Positions 33,301 through 44,764 of a DNA stretch of 64,000 nt are shown in pieces. Under the pieces are notes generated by a model. It worked only from the letters and a program-made list of their open reading frames with translations, had not been told where the DNA came from and did not search any database. Source of the DNA: Bolinopsis microptera (lineage: Eukaryota > Ctenophora > Tentaculata > Lobata > Bolinopsidae); contig NC_087081.1 in assembly GCF_026151205.1 (NCBI RefSeq), positions 7,373,246-7,437,245 on the forward strand. The letters run 5' to 3'. The stretch's first letter is position 1. Every line of letters begins with the position of its first letter. The position numbers were made by a program, and so were the translations under genes.

Positions 33301-35613
33301 TAAAGTCAGACGGTTTTAGTGGATTTTAATTGGGTGATCTGAAATTGAGATTGTCGCACTTAAATGGAACATGATTATGTACCAGATTGAAAAATACGAC
33401 TACGAACCTTAAGTTTAACAAATTTATTACAGCCATCAACAGTGTTTATAACTCAACAACGGTTAAAGAACGTAATTTAATATTTAATATATATATATCT
33501 AATTTATCTACATCTAAGAACGCAGTCATCCGATCACTGACCAGAAGAGCCCACAACATCTGCTCACCCCAACACCTTGACGACGAACTCCAGACAGTAC
33601 GACACGTATGCCTCCAGAACGGCTTCCCTCCTCACCGCATCACCACCATCATGGACGAAGTACAACGGAAATTCACCAACCCCTCTCGCCACCAATCCCT
33701 AGCCTCATTCAACCGACAGACCCGTGAACATGCCCTTAGTGTTTCTCTTCCTTTCCATCCCTCCCTATCCAAACCCATCTCCAAGATACTCGGACAATAC
33801 GACATCAAAGTCACCCACTCCTCTGCTACCTCCCTCCGCAACCTCCTCACCAAAACGAAGACCACACCCCCTACTCACCTCACTCCCAACACCATCTACG
33901 AAATTTCCTGCTCACAGTGCCCCTCCAAATACGCCGGACAGACCTACAGACCCTTGGTCCACCGCATGAAAGAACACGAACGATGTTACAGACTCAACAA
34001 CGCCATCGACGAATCCACAGACAGAATCAAATCAGCCCCTGCACATCATGCCCTGACCACCGGCCACACCATCTCCTGGAACAACATCGAAGTCCTCAAA
34101 TCCCTCACCTCACGCTCCCAACTTGACCTCACAGAACACGCAGCTATACAAATACGACAACCAGCTATGAACAGAACAGACCGCGCACCCAAATGTAGTT
34201 CCCTCTGGGACCCCATTCTTCCTAAAATTGCCAAATCCTTAAAGTCCAGACCATCTGGCATTTCCTTCTCAACCTCAACAGAAGACTAAATTTTTATTGA
34301 CATTGTACTGTAATTTCCACTTTCCCACCCACACCTCCCCCACCCTCCATCCCTGACACCACTCAATCACATATAAGCATTGTCCACCACATCACATTCA
34401 GCTGACGACGATTAACACATGTTTATTGAAAGCTTCTACAAGTTAAATCATCGTATCTCTTATATGTTTTTAACCCAACTCCACTCAGTTACATAATGGA
34501 CTATGGAGTTTTGTGGGAGGTGATGAATCATGCTATTTTTGTGCCCCTTAAAGTCGCTTCCGGAATCTAAAAACGAAGGTCTGTTTATCACCTTATTCAC
34601 TAATTGCTTGTGGGATAACAAAGTAACAATATAATGGTAAAACATAAAGTAAGAATTCAATGTGAAAATTATAAAGAAGATTCATTAATTTGAACGAGTA
34701 TGAAATCAACAACCCAGTAATAATGGTATTCAATGTACATGTCTACAAGTACCTAGTACATGTCTACAATTACATGTCTACAAGTACATGTCTACAAGTA
34801 CATGTCTACAATTACATGTCTACAATTACATGTCTACAATTACATGTCTACAATTACATGTCTACAAGTACATGTCTACAAGTACATGTCTACAAGTACA
34901 TGTCTACAAGTACATGTCTACAAGTACATGTCTACAAGTACATGTCTACAAGTACATGTCTACAAGTACATGTCTACAAGTACATGTCTACAAGTACATG
35001 TCTACAAGTACATGTCTACAAGTACATGTCTACAAGTACATGTCTACAATTACATGTCTACAAGTACATGTCTACAAGTACATGTCTACAATTACATGTC
35101 TACAAGTACATGTCTACAAGTACATGTCTACAAGTACATGTCTACAAGTACATGTCTACAAGTACATGTCTACAAGTACATGTCTACAAGTACATGTCTA
35201 CAATCACATGTCTACAAGTACATGTCTACAAGTACATGTCTACAAGTACATGTCTACAAGTACATGTCTACAAGTACATGTCTACAAGTACATGTCTACA
35301 AGTACATGTCTACAAGTACATGTCTACAAGTACATGTCTACAAGTACATGTCTACAATTACATGTCTACAATTACATGTCTACAAGTACATGTCTACAAG
35401 TACATGACTGCCACAAACATTTGAACATATAAAACAGATGCATTGCAATTTGAACAAATTAACAAATGCATTTATTTGATCGAAGAATACTCACCGTTTC
35501 AACAAATAAAGCTCAATATCATTCATATATTTATATGCTTTCCGTTTTTTCTTCGTAATAAGGTCTACGTCTTCATCGCAATTGCCATCACAGGAGCCGT
35601 ATTCAAACGCCAT
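27309..35613 (-). CDS. Major facilitator superfamily transporter (OFA/monocarboxylate-like), 13 exons, 472 aa
   Basis: Exons on the minus strand: 35613-35495, 33200-33074, 32707-32626, 32216-32127, 31836-31754, 31517-31358, 31111-31000, 30658-30565, 30325-30197, 29910-29822, 29527-29400, 28183-28044, 27374-27309. All junctions are GT-AG and every phase matches; the sum is 1,419 nt, a 472-aa protein ending TAG. A charged N-terminus (LITKKKRKAYKYMNDIELYL) precedes the first helix (NLMLMSGCLSACAMSVPVF). The two six-helix halves are joined by an acidic loop (IPLTDDSEDDHKAIKSEKD). Motif A is clear before helix 9 (FGRLLWGIFMDRAGAR). The NPGNIGMDRV stretch followed by VPYLW resembles oxalate/formate-antiporter-type MFS proteins. 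Transport of a small organic anion across a membrane is the likely role; substrate unknown. Intron 1 holds a Penelope-like ORF and a 14-bp satellite. Three splice junctions are tandemly duplicated (see repeats). Confidence 0.9.
28171..28950 (-). repeat. 79-bp tandem repeat carrying a splice acceptor and exon start
   Basis: About ten units spaced 79 bases (one 76). The unit includes, on the minus strand, CCCCTGCAG followed by GAGTAGCTCCA, that is the acceptor and first 11 bases of the transporter exon 28183-28044. Only the copy nearest the exon is followed by real coding sequence; in the others the frame meets TAA within a few codons. Confidence 0.95.
30629..30785 (-). repeat. 78-bp duplication of a splice acceptor and exon start
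   Basis: Two copies 78 bases apart. Each has ATAACCCCAG followed by GTC(T/G)CCTACCCCAGAGGAGG on the minus strand. The downstream acceptor (exon start 30658) keeps the transporter frame; the upstream copy (30736) would run into a stop within 20 codons. Confidence 0.93.
32571..32660 (-). repeat. 34-bp duplication of a splice donor and exon end
   Basis: The segment CAGCTTGATAG then GTAAGC occurs twice, with donors after 32626 and 32592; a partial third copy has a donor after 32570. Using the first keeps the frame; the second adds 34 nt and shifts it. Confidence 0.93.
33387..34289 (+). mobile_element. Penelope-like element fragment with GIY-YIG endonuclease
   Basis: About 300 codons open to TAA at 34289. 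The N-terminal part matches the region after the reverse transcriptase (VIRSLTRRAHNICSP, RHVCLQNGFPPHRI). The C-terminal part is a GIY-YIG-type endonuclease: TIYEISCSQCPSKYAGQTYR, then LVHRMKEHERC, HHALTTGHTI, LDLTEHAAIQI. The C..C before YAG(Q)T is the Penelope hallmark; the second motif is YAG instead of YIG. The RT itself is missing, so this is a 5'-truncated copy. It lies in transporter intron 1, antisense. CTGACGA...GAAA at about 34402-34430 resembles a hammerhead ribozyme core, known in Penelope terminal repeats, but helix pairing is weak. Confidence 0.85.
34735..35406. repeat. 14-bp satellite (TACATGTCTACAAG)n, ~48 units
   Basis: About 48 units of TACATGTCTACAAG with AAT variants and one AATC variant. 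The unit has no stop codon in any plus frame and its length is not a multiple of three, so all three frames encode the same 14-residue repeat (YMSTSTCLQVHVYK). It lies in transporter intron 1, so it is not a gene. Confidence 0.95.
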
Positions 35614-37638
35614 AACACTGGTTACACTGGCAGTGGTTTCGGATAGGTGAGGAAGTAGAGTAATGGACGCTTTATTCAGCTAGCAAGGTTGGTTTGGTTC
35701 AACTATCAACAAACTATAAACAAACTATTACAACAAGGTTTGGTTTGTTTCGACTGTTAACAGTTAAGTCAGGGCAAAGAAAATTAAAACAACTTGTATA
35801 GTTATAATAGAGTCAAATAGTATAGGGGGTATAATAGTATATAATGTATAAGAGCCACGGTCGTGCTTGCCAGCACTGTGATAAAGTCAAATACAAGTAA
35901 ACAAATTGATAACAACTATACAGTGAGTGTGGTAACTAAAATTGGTCCTCACTTTGTCTAAAAAGTTGCCAAGAACCCGGATAATATCAAGATAAGCGCG
36001 CTTATCAGTTGACACAGAAAAGCAGTCGAGATTTTTCTTTTCACCACGTACAAATTAGTTAATGATATTACTACTTTTGTGCAATTATATTTCTTTTTCC
36101 AGTTATTGGCATTAGTTTCGGTATTCTTAATTTTAAGCCACTGCATTTGACATTATCCCAAGTGGGTGAGAGTCTCCACTTACTTTAAAATGAAATAATA
36201 TTTCAAGTACGTCAAACCAAAATTCTGAAACTAAGAAAAAGGTCAAACGATTGTCTACAAACCAGTTTTTGAATTTTGTAATTTCGATACTCAGAAGTAA
36301 CGTACTTATGACCCGTTCAAAAACATTGATTTCGTCATAAAATACACATAAAATTTCAAACACGCCCTGCTGTATGCACTATGCTGGCTCTCTTAACCTT
36401 AACATAATGCCACGTGCATATCAAACATATATTAAATAAACCTACACAAATTACCAGTGCAGTATTTGCTTAATAGTGCCTAGTGGGGTTCACCACTATT
36501 CACACCAGTTTATTGATCGTCACGGTAAAAAGAAAACAGGGGTACCCAACTCAGCAGTCAGCACCACCGGCTTGTGAAATCATAGTCATACCGGTTGGAC
36601 TTTTTGCTTTTCTGTACCAAACTGTACCAAGGTACAATATTTGGTACCAAGGCATTTATCTCGAGATCGTGTTAATCATTTTTCTTTAAACTTTCCAGAT
36701 AGTTACATAACTATAATAGGAACAATCTGAGCGAGTTTGGGCGAAATGTGCCAAACTTGAGATATCACTCCAAATTACACAAGAAAATATCTCCAAATTG
36801 GTGGTTATATTTTCTTGTGTTTGAAGTAATACCTCAAGTTTGGCACACAGAAATTCGCCCAAACTCGCACAGATTGTGTAATGTGTACCGGTCTAAGAGT
36901 TTTGTACTTTTGTAAGTTGCTGAGCGAGGATCTCCCTGAGAGTACACTACTGACGCTGAGTTTTAATTATTACTTACTGATACATTAAGTGAAGGGTCAG
37001 ATAACGACTCCCCTTTTTGCAATGAGGAATCCTCTTTTTTCTTTTTCTTTATTATTCTTTAACAATTTCTACGGCCCGGTGCAAAGTTGGAAAGGTTTAG
37101 AAATAACAACGTAAAAAAGTGGACATTACAGAAGCTTTACTACTTGCTTACTTGTGATGGAATCGTTAAATAAACACAAACAAAGTAGAGCCCAGAGCAC
37201 GACAGATGATACTTCCTTTCACGGCTACAAACAAATCTCTTGATTAGTAATCAGTCCCACCACTGAAGGATTAATTTGCTGGTAGACGCTCTTACTTTAC
37301 ATGTGAAGTATAAACAACATTCCAACACTCATGCAGTATTACAGGAGCTCTATAGGGCCTCTCGTGACGTGGTGGAGAAGATGGTATGTGATTATGGGAT
37401 TAGTTGCTTGCTGTGGTTACTCGAACTTTTTATGTAGAATAAAAGCAAGTCCCTCATATTATGGAGCCAGGTTGTGGACTGGTTCTGTTTAGAAGAGTTC
37501 GCAGAGCATTAACAAATGAAAGGAGTAATTAGTTGGGGGACTATAGTCTATACAAACCCCCGTTCCCCTCCAGTCAGTTTCAAGCTTGTAGCCCTGATTA
37601 AACTCATTACAACACTACAAATCTATTACATTTGTTGA
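35614..37638. other. Upstream of the transporter; no gene seen
   Basis: Contains dispersed repeat R copy 2 (about 35805-35890). A 156-bp near-perfect palindrome (36722-36877) has arms starting ACAATCTG and GCGAGTTTGGGCGAA, probably a small foldback MITE. At 37344-37382, GAGCTCTATAGGGCC to ATG between an AG and a GTATGTG could be a 13-codon exon (ELYRASRDVVEKM), but no partner exon was found. Confidence 0.5.
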
Positions 37639-38862
37639 GGACGTCACTCCATACTCCTGAATAAGCTCGAGCACTATGGCATAAGAGGTCTCGCTCTAAA
37701 CTGGTTTAAATCATATCTTAGGAACAGAAACCAGTTTGTATCTATTGGATCCTCTGAATCCTCAGCCAACCCCATTATTTACGGTGTACCCCAAGGTTCA
37801 ATTTTGGGACCTCTCCTTTTTATTATCTACATAAACGATCTTCCTCAAATATCAGAAATAGCTAATTTCATCATGTACGCAGATGATACAAACATTTTCC
37901 TAACTGGAGAAAATATAAACGAGGTTTATGATAAGCTCAAAATTCTTAGCGATGTCTTAGTTAAATGGGTAGATAACAACGGTTTAGCTCTAAATCTTAA
38001 AAAAACGAATTATATGATCTTTTCTCGGCAAAGAAACCTCATTTATCGCGATGTAGTAATTAAAATTTCTGGTGTCACAATCGAAAGAAAAACAGAAGCC
38101 CGTTTCTTAGGAGTTATAATAGATAACAAACTGAACTGGTCGCAACATATTTCTGCCATGAAAATGAAAATGGCCAGATACATTGGAGTCATGTACAAAC
38201 TTAAAAAATATTTGCCTCTGGAAGCACGTTTACAAATATATCACAGCTTTGTTCAGTCTCACCTTAATTACTGCTCCCTCGTCTGGGGTTTTGCTGCCAA
38301 ATCCCATATAGAAACACTATTTGTAAAACAAAAAATGGGTCTTAGAGCAATACTACCATGTTTTGTTAATTACTGGTACAAAGATGGTACACCACCAGCA
38401 AGTACCAAGTCTGGTTTCTATGTACACAAAATATTGACAGTTCATAGTATCATCGTGAAGAACGCATTAGTTTTTATACATAAGCTGAAAAACTTCCCAA
38501 GTCTAGTGCCTCCCTCTATAAAGAAAACAATACCTAACAGTGCACCAATATTTAACGTCGCCGATCCGTATTCGAGTTTTACAACTTTATGGTCAGATGA
38601 ATACGGTAAACACCCTTACAATAATTCAGTATTCTACAAAGGTCCACTATTAGCAATAAACAGATATAGTGTCGCAGCAACTTCCTTACCAAGTCTCTTC
38701 AACCTTAACATCTACAAAAGGTGCATAAAAAACATGCTGATTGATCAACAAAACGAGGGCATCACAGACGAATGGCCTAACTTTATGTTACACAATATAA
38801 CGGGACTAAGGAAATCAGAGCGCAACATCAACCGTAATGCTAATAATAACTCTGTCCCATAA
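37639..38862 (+). mobile_element. 5'-truncated jockey/CR1-like non-LTR retrotransposon (reverse transcriptase)
   Basis: The coding stretch starts inside the RT domain (ILLNKLEHYGIRG), then NWFKSYLRNRNQFV, GVPQGSILGPLLFIIYINDL and the catalytic MYADDTNIF. The thumb (LNLKKTNYMIFS, FLGVIIDNKLNW) and a C-terminal domain follow, ending at the stop at 38862. A TGA at 37636-37638 bounds it upstream. The ORF has no internal stop, so the insertion is probably recent. No endonuclease or poly-A tail was identified. Confidence 0.88.
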
Positions 38863-39894
38863 GCACGCCATCACAGAATCAATTTCACTGCATACCATCT
38901 CAGTTACACTGCCATCAATTCGCCAGCAAAAACGGCATGACGCTATGCGACTGATAACAGTCGTTAAATTTTAAAATTTTGGAATAGCTAGCTAGCCGTA
39001 GCTATGCACCTGTTTCCACTCTAACAACTCTTATAGCGCATTAATATGATAATTTCAACTAAAGGCAACTTTATATGTGCTCAGCTATGTTTTGTTCGAC
39101 AAGCTCCATTATATACATTTTAATCTTTTTAATGAGATCTAATCTTGTGCGAGTTTTGAGTTTGAATTGATAACACTTATTATATATATTATTTTTTGAG
39201 TAAACATTGGCTGGTACTTCGGGCCGGTCCCCAACAAAAAACAGAAGGAATATATTTACTGTAATTTGAGGAGTCCTCATTCTCCTCACGTCCGAAAATG
39301 GCGTTTCTCTTGCCGCTAATATATAGAGCTCAACTAATGTATTTAATTGTAGTCGTAAAAATAGTTGGACACGATGTGATTATTTGCTTACTGCGTTCAA
39401 ATGTTAGGTGTCCACCAGTTTATGTTAGGTGTAATATATGATTTTAGTTTGTGCGGGAAATACATTGCCGTAAAGATAATTAGTGAGCTCGGTTCAACTA
39501 GGTGGCAGTTGGTTCAATGTAGTGTAATACCCAGTTATAATATGGACTTGTTCGGTGTTGAAACAAGTTGTCTAGTTGTACTTTATTAAACAGTTTGGTG
39601 AAATTCAACATTCATGCTTTCGTAAGACTAGCAGGAACCCGTATAACCCTAAAATGGTGTCAAGACTCAAGAGACTAAAATAATTATTACCTATTTAATT
39701 CGCGTTTTTGACACCACTTGGGGGTCCAAATTTTGGGCTCTTAAACTCCTATTTCTTGGCCAATTTTTTATTTGTTCAGTCAAAAACCAGTCAAAAACGT
39801 TTCAGTTGTATATCTTTTACGGTTTTTGCGGAAAGTCGCGTTAAAGTTGATGCCGTGGTGTCAGTAAAATGGTACGGAACCCTCCATATATATC
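38863..39894. other. LINE 3' end and intergenic sequence, no gene
   Basis: The first 100-150 bases probably are the LINE 3' UTR. The remainder is unique AT-rich sequence without exon-like features. Confidence 0.45.
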
Positions 39895-40135
39895 GTCTCG
39901 CTTTATCACAATGCTGGCAAGCATGACCGTGCCTCTTATATTCACAATACTATTTACCCTCTTTACTATTTACCCCCTTTACTATTTACCCCCTTTACTA
40001 TTTACCCCCTTTACTATTTACCCCCTTTACTATTTACCCCCTTTACTATTTACCCCCTTTACTATTTACCCCCTTTACTACTTAACCCCTTTACTATTTA
40101 CCCCCTTTACTAGTATACCCCTTTATTGTTTTTCA
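39895..40135 (-). repeat. Dispersed repeat R (copy 3) with expanded 16-bp minisatellite
   Basis: On the minus strand this ends in GGCACGGTCATGCTTGCCAG, matching copies near 3660 and 35860. It carries about 10 units of ACTATTTACCCCCTTT (39955-40125), where the other copies have one or two. Confidence 0.75.
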
Positions 40136-43100
40136 AGCATTAAGACTCATCGAAAGTAGTTCAGCAGGTATATTTAAGTTCAAAACATTCTAATTTAATT
40201 TTAAATATGACAGGAATAAGAAATAGTTATGTGAAGGTTTTTGAGAAATTTGCGCAAAATACGCGCCAGCATGTTATACGAAATTCGGTAAAAAACCCAA
40301 AATCGCCATATTCAGGTGCTTTAAAAACCATGTTAAAATTGTGTTAGAGATCTGAAATTTTGCAGGGCGTCTAGACGTTGACCAAATCGACTGTAAAAAA
40401 AGTTTCAAGTTTCAGGAGCATCGGGAAATGGGTTTTCTAGAACCCCTGTTTTACAACAGATTGTCGGGACATATACATACAGATATACATACATATATAT
40501 TCAGGGATAGACGCTTTGCCAGTAAATTATAGCCTGTATTTAAGTGTCCATAGATTCAAAAGTATAAAAGATATAGCCATTTCCGACCACAGGTCTTGCG
40601 AATAATTATTTACACTTTAGTTTACATTGTATAAAAAAATTATTTGACGTCATAAACACCCCTTGATGACGTCATCAAGTTAACCGTTTTAAAAACTTGA
40701 TTTTTGACAAAGTAATCACTTTTAAAATCGATTTTACACCATTAAGAATTAATTTTATTCAAGATTTGAGGACTTATTGAAGTTAGATAATTGTTTAAGC
40801 ATTCTGAAAATCTACCGGAAAGTTTTTCTACCTTGCTCCTTCATAAAGATATTCGTCATTGAAGTTTGTGCTTTTTTGAAGAATTATTTTATAAAAACGT
40901 CAATTTTGCGATTTAGTATTCTCTGGTGTTGGGCCATGCCTTGGGTTGTGGAGCTCAGTTCTGCTTCCTATAGGTATACATTGTGCATTAAAAGTTGCAC
41001 ACGTGGGGACACGCCCAAATTTATAGAAAATTGCTAAAATCACTGAAAATTGCTGTTTTCGTCATTTTCTGTCAACTGAAGAGTGCCGTTGTGATTACAG
41101 TTCTTTTTGAAATACATTGAAACTTTGCAAGCTTATCAAACTATATATAAAACACCAATATGAAAAAATTTACGGCGATTCAGTATTGGATGCGCACGCA
41201 ACGACCGCTCAAAGTTTGCACGTGCGAAAGGTGAGAATTTTGCTCATTCGTGATTTCCAACAAATTCTGCTTTGCCACGACAGTTTAATGTCATTATATA
41301 TGAATTTAATGCCAACTTGAATGAGTATAAAGTGGCATATTCAGTCAGTGATCGACTGATATGCTTACCTAAACACAAGAAAATGTTTTTAAAGGAAAAA
41401 TTTCGAAATCGTTAAAACTTCTTCCTTATTGATGAAGATATCAGTTTATATTTTGTATTTCAACTATATAAAATTAAAGTACCCTGACATTATAATCAAA
41501 AATAGATGATATTTGACCAAAACCCATAATCATGGGTAGAGTGGACCGCTGCCAGTGTCTCTCTTTCCCAAACAAAAGGAAATGATATTAATTTGATAGT
41601 AAGATGTGAAGGTGAAAAGAAACGAATTGATAAATAAATCGTTACGAAAAAATTAATCTGAATTAAACACTAATATCAAAATGAGCTTGAATTTAACATT
41701 AACTATATAGTTTCTCAAAAATCCCATCCCGAGAAACTGAGTAACAACAAAGCAAACTAACACCGCACATAGAATTTGGAGAAATAGTAAATCACATGTC
41801 TTATTTTCTCTCATGTTAGGAAGTTAATAGATTCCCCGAATTGCGCTCAGCTCAAGAATACTGATTCTTTGAAAACGGGACTCGGAAAGGAGGAAGTAGT
41901 TTTGTTAAAACATCTATTTTGTAATTGTATCATCTACGTAATTGTATCATCTACAAGGCGAAAGACAGGTACATTGATTGCATAATTGAGTTTTATTGTT
42001 TGACATGAGATATGAAAAATGTATCAGCCATGCAGATTACAGTGTTTTGTAATTGTACCACATCAAAGCATCAACACTATATTGGTATTTTTCAATTACT
42101 TAAAAAAAATAGTTTACTACCTCACAATTTTAAGAATATCATAGTATTCCAACGGAATGATCCAATTTCCCAGAAATACAATTGCAAAGCTAACATCACT
42201 ACTTATTTATTATTAACAGCACGTCACTTATATTAGGACGCAATGAAACTACCGGACCACGATGTATGGGGACTTGCCACCCCATGGCAACATTAAAATA
42301 CATCGACTCTGTTACATCGTTTCCTGTTAAAATTAAACTCCGTTACAAATTGAACTGGGACCTGGTAATTCTACACCATTAGTTCAATAAAATATGATAA
42401 AATTTATATCTGACTCTGGTCATAACGTCATAAGAACAATATTAATATTATATCTACTCTCTCCTAACTAGCTGAAGTAGCTCTGATATATCGGATTGGA
42501 ACGTGAAGACTGTCCTGACTGCAGTTATAAGTATAGTGATGCTACCATGATATTTCTATGTTTTAGTTCACACACGTGGATAGATGGGGGATAGCTCCGA
42601 AGGAGAACTAAAATTAGTCGAGCTCTGGGATCTCGGCAGATAAAATACAAGGCAAATAACTAAATACTTAAATAACCTTGAGACTGATGGCTGCATGATG
42701 TTTAGGTAATTGTGTCGCAGTTCCAGGGTGACGAATTGCTAAAGTGGGTATAATCACTGGACCACAAAAGCACTATAACTTTTAAACTTGTGTTCAATAT
42801 TTACTTATTTGCAATAAGTTAATTTAATATATAAAAGTGAAAGGCCCCAGGTTACACTATAAATAAGGGATATATTAACTTATTAAAGATAAGGGGATCA
42901 GTATTTTTTATTTATTTTTTGATATATATGAGCTACTTGCCATTTAGGTCCAGTATCATTATAATACATAACGCCGAACTTCTAGGCATGGTGCTTGGTT
43001 GTGGGACACACTAAACTTATAAGTAAGGTTGAGAGACCCCAAATCTCCCTAAAGAGATATCAACAGAGTGTGAGCCACTGCCTGACTAACCTGTGAATAG

Positions 43101-44480
43101 AGTTTGCCCGACTAGTCTATGATTGGGGCAGACAGTATCTTCTGAGTTGTTGAGATTCTGAGTATCCTTTGTCCGTGGTGCTGGTTACAAGCTCTTGTTG
43201 TAGGTGATAATTACTGACACCAAACTCATTTATAGATGAAGGATAAGAAAGGGATGCAGAGCAACAGAGATGGTATAGACGTGAAACAATACCACGTGGG
43301 TAAATCTCGTTCTGTAGTCACGTGTTAATGATGCCACATGTAGCAAAAATAATGAAGCATTACTGAACATGATCAGTAACTGGGGATCAGTAACAATAAT
43401 AATTGATGCTTTGTGTTTTGACCTCATGCGATACGCTGTCTGTATTAATTATTAAACCTGAGTTCAATCTTTATTCTTCTTCGTAGGGGGCCGTGGTCAT
43501 GATCACATAAGCCCTGTGCCCTAATAATTCTTTAAAAAAGGTGTACTCTAGTGACTACTTGACTAGACCTGCATTCTCACCTGTTTTAGCTTTTTAGGTA
43601 ACTCTGCGATGTAACGGAATATTCTTTGTTTCTGTTACGGTTCTGTTATCGTTCAGAAGACTAAACAAGCTAGCAATATATAATTATTACGATTTAAAAT
43701 GAGCGAGCTTGTAAAATCATGAAAAGAGCTTCTTATTGCAATGATCGATCATTCCAGAAAATACAATAACAAAATGTTATATGAGCTGGCGTCATCAGCA
43801 ATCTTTTAATTACAACAGATCACAAACTGATCAGGACAGAGGACAATTCTGAGGACAATTCTGGATCGTACAGGGTGACACTGGTAAAAGGTTGGCTCGA
43901 ACCAATCAGGAACCGAATAATGACACATACGATAAGGTGGATAAAGTGCAGTTATCGAATTAAGATAAAATTGGAATGTTTATTAGCAGTGGTTTGCTGT
44001 GTTTTGTTGTGCCCATGAATCGGGAAAATCTTAAACAATCGTTCAATTTTCGTCGTTATAATCATTCGAATCTAATCGCTACGGTTGATCGAATTCTTAG
44101 TTTGCTATAACAAAATTCATTAAATCCTCCCTATAGCAGATCTAATAAGGTCATTTATTTAATCGAATTGCCGAGAAGGTCCCAGTCCCCATACCATGTA
44201 AGTTTTATCCAAAGGAACCAGATAGTCAAGAAAATATACACGTTATAGTAAGGGGGGGGGGGGGTGGGGGACCAATGTTATAGTAAGACGTGAGTTGTGA
44301 CTTGAGATGGTGCATGAAAGTTTATCTCGTTCTCAGGTTACAATAATAGGACTGATTTTGGTAGCCGTCCGTGGGATTAATTCGAATACTGTATCTGTTC
44401 TCGTGACGATGCATTTTAGTAGGGCCGGGAAGTGACGATAGATTCGGCGAACTGTAGAAACTGTAAAATAAGAATGATCG
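40136..44480. other. 4.3 kb without a recognisable gene
   Basis: Holds two CRE-like TGACGTCA palindromes 22 bases apart (40645-40652, 40667-40674), the third copy of the 2.6/3.4-kb repeat (41510-41600) and a G-run interrupted by one T (44250-44270). Several short ORFs (up to 86 codons) have no family features. Confidence 0.5.
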
Positions 44481-44489
44481 TAAGGAAAC

Positions 44490-44715
44490 CATCAGTTATC
44501 GCTATAACCAGCCCTTTACCCGCCCCTAACACTTAACAGCCCTTTACCAGCCCCTAACAGCCCTTTACCAGCCCCTAACAGGCCCTAACAGGCCCTAACA
44601 GGCCCCCTTACCAGCCCCTAACAGGCCCTAACAGGCCCCCTTACCAGCCCCTAACAGCCCTTTACCAGCCCCTAACAGGCCCTAACAGGCCCTAACAGGC
44701 CCCCTCACCAGCCCC
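44490..44715 (+). repeat. C-rich minisatellite (CCCTTTACCAGCCCCTAACAG / GCCCTAACAG)
   Basis: Alternating units of AGCCCCTAACAG, GCCCTAACAG and CCCTTTACC, about 200 bases, in irregular order. Confidence 0.85.
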
Positions 44716-44764
44716 TGTCTTGGCTGTTAACTTCAATTCATCTGCAAGAAAATGACTGAATTGT

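Noticed and set aside
34690-35432. Overlapping plus-strand ORFs of 214-244 codons
   Set aside because: They are translations of the 14-bp satellite, which lacks stops in all frames, and lie inside a transporter intron.
37344-37382. 13-codon exon candidate ELYRASRDVVEKM with AG and GTATGTG flanks
   Set aside because: No neighbouring exon in a compatible frame could be found, so it is too short to support alone.
40777-41320. Small plus-strand ORFs (67-86 codons)
   Set aside because: No domain, signal peptide or splice support; consistent with chance ORFs.
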